From Polytrichum commune (taxonomy: Eukaryota > Streptophyta > Polytrichopsida > Polytrichales > Polytrichaceae), in NCBI GenBank assembly GCA_950295325.1, contig OX485806.1, positions 31,434,001 to 31,498,000 of the forward strand: DNA of 64,000 nucleotides, given 5' to 3'. Below are positions 61,108 to 64,000 of the stretch, piece by piece. The notes below the pieces were generated by a model. It was not told the origin of the DNA, searched no databases, and was given only the letters and a program-made list of their open reading frames with translations. The stretch's first letter is position 1, and every line of letters begins with the position of its first letter. Both the position numbers and the translations under genes were made by a program.

Positions 61108-64000
61108 ATGCAAGGTAGGACTCGCTCACAAAAACCAAGTTTGATAGTAGGACTAGAGAAATCTACTCGAAAGAGGCGGTCCTCTAAAATCAGTGATAGA
61201 TTAGAACAAGATAATGTTAGAATAGAGAGTTGTTTGAACGTCGAACCTAGGACTAGGTCAATTCTAGACACCTTAGAACTTGGAGCTCAACTTGAAGAGG
61301 AGATCACTCCCTCCAAATTGAGTGGTGAAACTTCTTCGGAAAATTACACACTTAGAGAAGAATTCCCGGTAGAAGTTGATAGGGGATTGTTGAATAGTTC
61401 ACCGGTCACCATGGCCGAGGAACGGGGGATGGATCCACCACCCATACCCCCAATTCCGCCCATACCTCCTATACCTCCAATAGACCCATTGGTTAGGCCA
61501 AGAGGCCTACCAATTGTGGTTCCACAAAATTTAGCGGCGATGGATATGCCATCTCATCTCCCTAAATTTTATGGGACCAAGGATGAGGACCCCTCTCGGC
61601 ACATGGAACGGTATATCGAACGGTTGGCTAGCTTCCTCATAACCGACCCGGGTTATTGGTTAGTGTGGTTTCCTACCACTCTAGAGGGGGAAGCCTATGA
61701 ATGGTATCGGGATCATGCCGAGGGACATTTTAGGGGATGGGAACAATTACAAAGGGAGTTTCTTAACGAATTTAGGCCGGAAGTGGGTCAAAGTACCGCA
61801 TTAAGGGCATTGTCGTCATTGAAGCAAGGAAGGGAGGAAGAAATTTCGGCTTACATTAGGAGGTTTGATTTAGTGTGCACTAGATTTGTGGGTACCATGC
61901 TCAACGACGACACGCTAAAGCAATTTTTCATTCAAGGGTTTTTTAAGTCCGGAACTATTAGGGGTGTTCTAGAAAGGAATCCCTTGACCTTGGCGGATGC
62001 CAAGCGTGCGGCTAGAGATATTGAAAACTTGGATAAAGATCACGAAAGGCTATGGAGAAGGGAGGATGAATTGATCCCACAATTCATCCCCATACGCCCT
62101 AGGGTGGTAACGGTAGAACCCGCTAAGTATGAGAACCAAATTCCATATGCCATTGTGGACACCGGTCCCCGACCTTTAGCGGTTAGGGAACCGGCACCTC
62201 TTTTGGCACTACCGGCCCCTAGAACGGATCCACACTTGGAGGAGGTTGAGAGAAGACTAGGTGCTAGCCAACTAGGATTCCAAGAGGCTATGATAAAACA
62301 AATGCAAAGCCTCACGGATCAAATGTCATTAATGATCCGGAGTCAACAACCGGGGCCTCCACCCCCGGTTGAGTCGGGTAGGCATTCTTCCGGATTATGG
62401 TGTGTCCAATGTGGCCAACCGGGCCACACGCGTCAATTTTGTAGAAGTGGACAAAACCGTGACCAAAGAGGAAACGGTAACCCACCTCAACAAAATCAAC
62501 GAGGTCAAGCGCCACCTCACTATGGAAATGGAAGCAATAGAGGACCACAACCTAGAGGGCAAGGTGGCCAAAATTTAGAGAAGAAGGAATTTCATCCCTT
62601 TTGTGGAAGGTGGCACGCTCAAGGACAATGTTGGTCCGAAGGTCAAGAGTTTAATTGTAGCAATTGTGGAGGAAGTCATCCCTCGGATACGTGTCGCCAA
62701 CCGGACAAAATAATTAATGTCCCTTACCCGGTGGCTAATCCACAACAACAAGCAAGGGATAATATGCGAGGTGCTAGGCCACAAGGAGTACCGGCCAATG
62801 AACTTAGGCCACCTAACTTATACTATGACCATAGTAATGCTAGGCAAACTTTTCATCCACCGGCGGGCTTGCAAACTACAACCGGTTACATTCCAATACA
62901 AAATAGACAAGGAGTTCCACCTAATGGTAGTAACGGGAGACAAGCGCCTCCAACGGATCCGGGACCATCTAACTCCCAAGATGTTAGGTTCATGGATGGA
63001 GTGTTGGAGGCCACATGTGATGACATGCTTCCTCTCCCAACGAGAATTGGAGAGGAGCAAAGTCAATGGCCTCCTCACACCAATGCTATTACATATGAGT
63101 TAGTGAAGGGTAAGGGTGTGGTTGAAGAAGCACCTGCACTAGCGGTAACTACTAGGGCTAGGAGAGGGGATGCCCCGTTGGAGGTAGGAATAGGAGAGCA
63201 AGGAAATTACTCTTCGGATGAAGAGATTAATCTCTCCGAGTTGGATAGGGTAGCTAGAAGAGCTACTAAGGATGTGGAGAGGGAAAATATAATTTTACAA
63301 GATAGGGAGAGGACTAATGCGGTACATGACTTGGATAATAGCGATGTGGGTGAATGGGAAGGACCGGGGGTTCCCGTAGACGAATTCGACGTAGTGGGTA
63401 ATTCTAAGGTGGAAAGATCTACCGGGTACGACTTGTGGGCGGACCTTAGTACACTCAAGGCGGATATTACTTTCGGCCAACTATTGGAAATTTCACCCAC
63501 GGCAAGGAAAACATTAAAGGAGGGAATGCCGGTACACAAGAGGATGAGGAAGGTGAAAGCTAAAATAGCCGCTAGGATCCAATCACAAGGTGGAAGAGAC
63601 GTGAAAGCTATAGAAATAGAAGTTGTTATAGTAGATAAGGTGGTTCCTAATGTGCTAGTCGACGGAGGGAGTAGTCTAAATATACTACCGGAGGATACTA
63701 TGAAAAAATTGGGACTTGGACTCACGGGGCCTTCACCTTTGGTCATAAATATGGCAAATCAAAGTTCGACTACGCCTTTGGGGATGATCAAGGATTGTAG
63801 AATGACTACGGGAGGTGAGGAGTACTTGGTCACCTTCCATGTCATTAAAATGCACTCCAACAAGGACACCTTCCCCATTTTGCTAGGTAGGCCTTGGTTG
63901 CGGATGGCGAATGCTATGGTCAATTGGGGTGGACCTAAACCATCCATCACTTATGGTCCGGAGGGTAATAGGGTCATAGTGTCCATTGGTTCATTAGAAG
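61108..64000 (+). CDS. Gypsy gag-pol polyprotein, N-terminal 964 codons (cut by window end)
   Basis: It starts MQGRTRSQKPSLIVG and is open to the last base. It contains the gag domain, the CCHC knuckle near 62398-62445 (CVQCGQPGHTRQFC) and the protease Asp-Gly-Gly block near 63657-63680, in the same order as in 15157-21396. The protein appears identical or nearly so to that element over the shared part. Reverse transcriptase, RNase H and integrase should follow beyond the window. Confidence 0.95.
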   Translation, partial: MQGRTRSQKPSLIVGLEKSTRKRRSSKISDRLEQDNVRIESCLNVEPRTRSILDTLELGAQLEEEITPSKLSGETSSENYTLREEFPVEVDRGLLNSSPVTMAEERGMDPPPIPPIPPIPPIPPIDPLVRPRGLPIVVPQNLAAMDMPSHLPKFYGTKDEDPSRHMERYIERLASFLITDPGYWLVWFPTTLEGEAYEWYRDHAEGHFRGWEQLQREFLNEFRPEVGQSTALRALSSLKQGREEEISAYIRRFDLVCTRFVGTMLNDDTLKQFFIQGFFKSGTIRGVLERNPLTLADAKRAARDIENLDKDHERLWRREDELIPQFIPIRPRVVTVEPAKYENQIPYAIVDTGPRPLAVREPAPLLALPAPRTDPHLEEVERRLGASQLGFQEAMIKQMQSLTDQMSLMIRSQQPGPPPPVESGRHSSGLWCVQCGQPGHTRQFCRSGQNRDQRGNGNPPQQNQRGQAPPHYGNGSNRGPQPRGQGGQNLEKKEFHPFCGRWHAQGQCWSEGQEFNCSNCGGSHPSDTCRQPDKIINVPYPVANPQQQARDNMRGARPQGVPANELRPPNLYYDHSNARQTFHPPAGLQTTTGYIPIQNRQGVPPNGSNGRQAPPTDPGPSNSQDVRFMDGVLEATCDDMLPLPTRIGEEQSQWPPHTNAITYELVKGKGVVEEAPALAVTTRARRGDAPLEVGIGEQGNYSSDEEINLSELDRVARRATKDVERENIILQDRERTNAVHDLDNSDVGEWEGPGVPVDEFDVVGNSKVERSTGYDLWADLSTLKADITFGQLLEISPTARKTLKEGMPVHKRMRKVKAKIAARIQSQGGRDVKAIEIEVVIVDKVVPNVLVDGGSSLNILPEDTMKKLGLGLTGPSPLVINMANQSSTTPLGMIKDCRMTTGGEEYLVTFHVIKMHSNKDTFPILLGRPWLRMANAMVNWGGPKPSITYGPEGNRVIVSIGSLE

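Larger units (their letters stand above)
58068..64000 (+). mobile_element. Second gypsy element, 5' part; continues past the window
   Basis: 5' LTR 58068-60122, leader, and gag-pol from 61108 to the window end, all near-identical to the element at 13555-23846 but in the opposite orientation. The base pairs before it (GTCTT, 58063-58067) should be repeated after its 3' LTR outside the window. It differs from the first element by a longer LTR (2055 against 1541 bp) and more leader repeats. Confidence 0.95.

Noticed and set aside
1-64000. Bacterial or phage origin
   Set aside because: GT-AG introns, plant-type retrotransposons, CACTA and MULE families and LRRs all indicate a plant nuclear genome; no operons or Shine-Dalgarno patterns.

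Overview
This is eukaryotic, almost certainly land-plant, nuclear DNA made nearly entirely of nested transposable elements. The evidence is LTR retrotransposons of the Ty1/copia and Ty3/gypsy types, two CACTA (En/Spm) DNA transposons with spliced TNP1/TNP2-type genes, a Mutator-like (MULE) transposase with a SWIM zinc finger, and a decayed plant-type leucine-rich-repeat gene. There are GT-AG introns and no operons. The style of the LRR and MULE proteins makes me lean towards a non-seed plant (bryophyte, lycophyte or fern), but this is only an impression.

Layout. 1-12417: an old copia pol pseudogene (1-302 and 8979-10370) is split by a solo LTR (303-8978, TSD GTGGC). That LTR is itself split by CACTA-1 (727-7780, TSD TTT), which carries a TNP1-like gene that looks intact when spliced. 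12418-39623: a second solo LTR of the same family (TSD ATCAC) holds CACTA-2 (13289-39068, TSD CCT). CACTA-2 holds a full-length gypsy element on the minus strand (13555-23846, TSD CCGGG, two 1541-bp LTRs, one 2079-codon gag-pol). 39740-43250: LRR pseudogene, short repeats, an unknown split gene and an intact FCP1-like HAD phosphatase ORF. 43600-48520: a 2-kb inverted repeat and a decayed gypsy pol with a triplicated 230-bp block. 48703-50378: a third, degraded solo LTR on the minus strand. 50384-52416: tandem repeats. 52417-55268: MULE transposase. 56002-58067: a GC-rich gag-like ORF cut by another gypsy element (58068 to the window end), a near-identical relative of the one at 13555-23846.

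Two things stand out. First, LTRs of the TGTGAGCCC...GGCCTCACA family carry a small sense-strand ORF of about 55-70 codons with a shared core, RG(I/V/M)SL..CVAKAAGWT. In four divergent copies seven of the nine codons for CVAKAAGWT vary at the third position, yet no amino acid changes, which points to selection on a peptide. It lies downstream of the LTR TATA box, in the transcript leader. Second, CACTA-2 appears to have taken host-type regulatory domains into both of its divergent genes. A SET-domain exon shares its zinc-finger first exon with the TNP2 transposase, and all splice phases agree. An FCP1-like HAD phosphatase domain sits inside the TNP1-like protein. An intact FCP1-like ORF lies nearby at 42371-43180.

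Order of events, from the nesting: copia, then solo LTR 1, then CACTA-1; and solo LTR 2, then CACTA-2, then the gypsy element, which is very young because its LTRs look identical.
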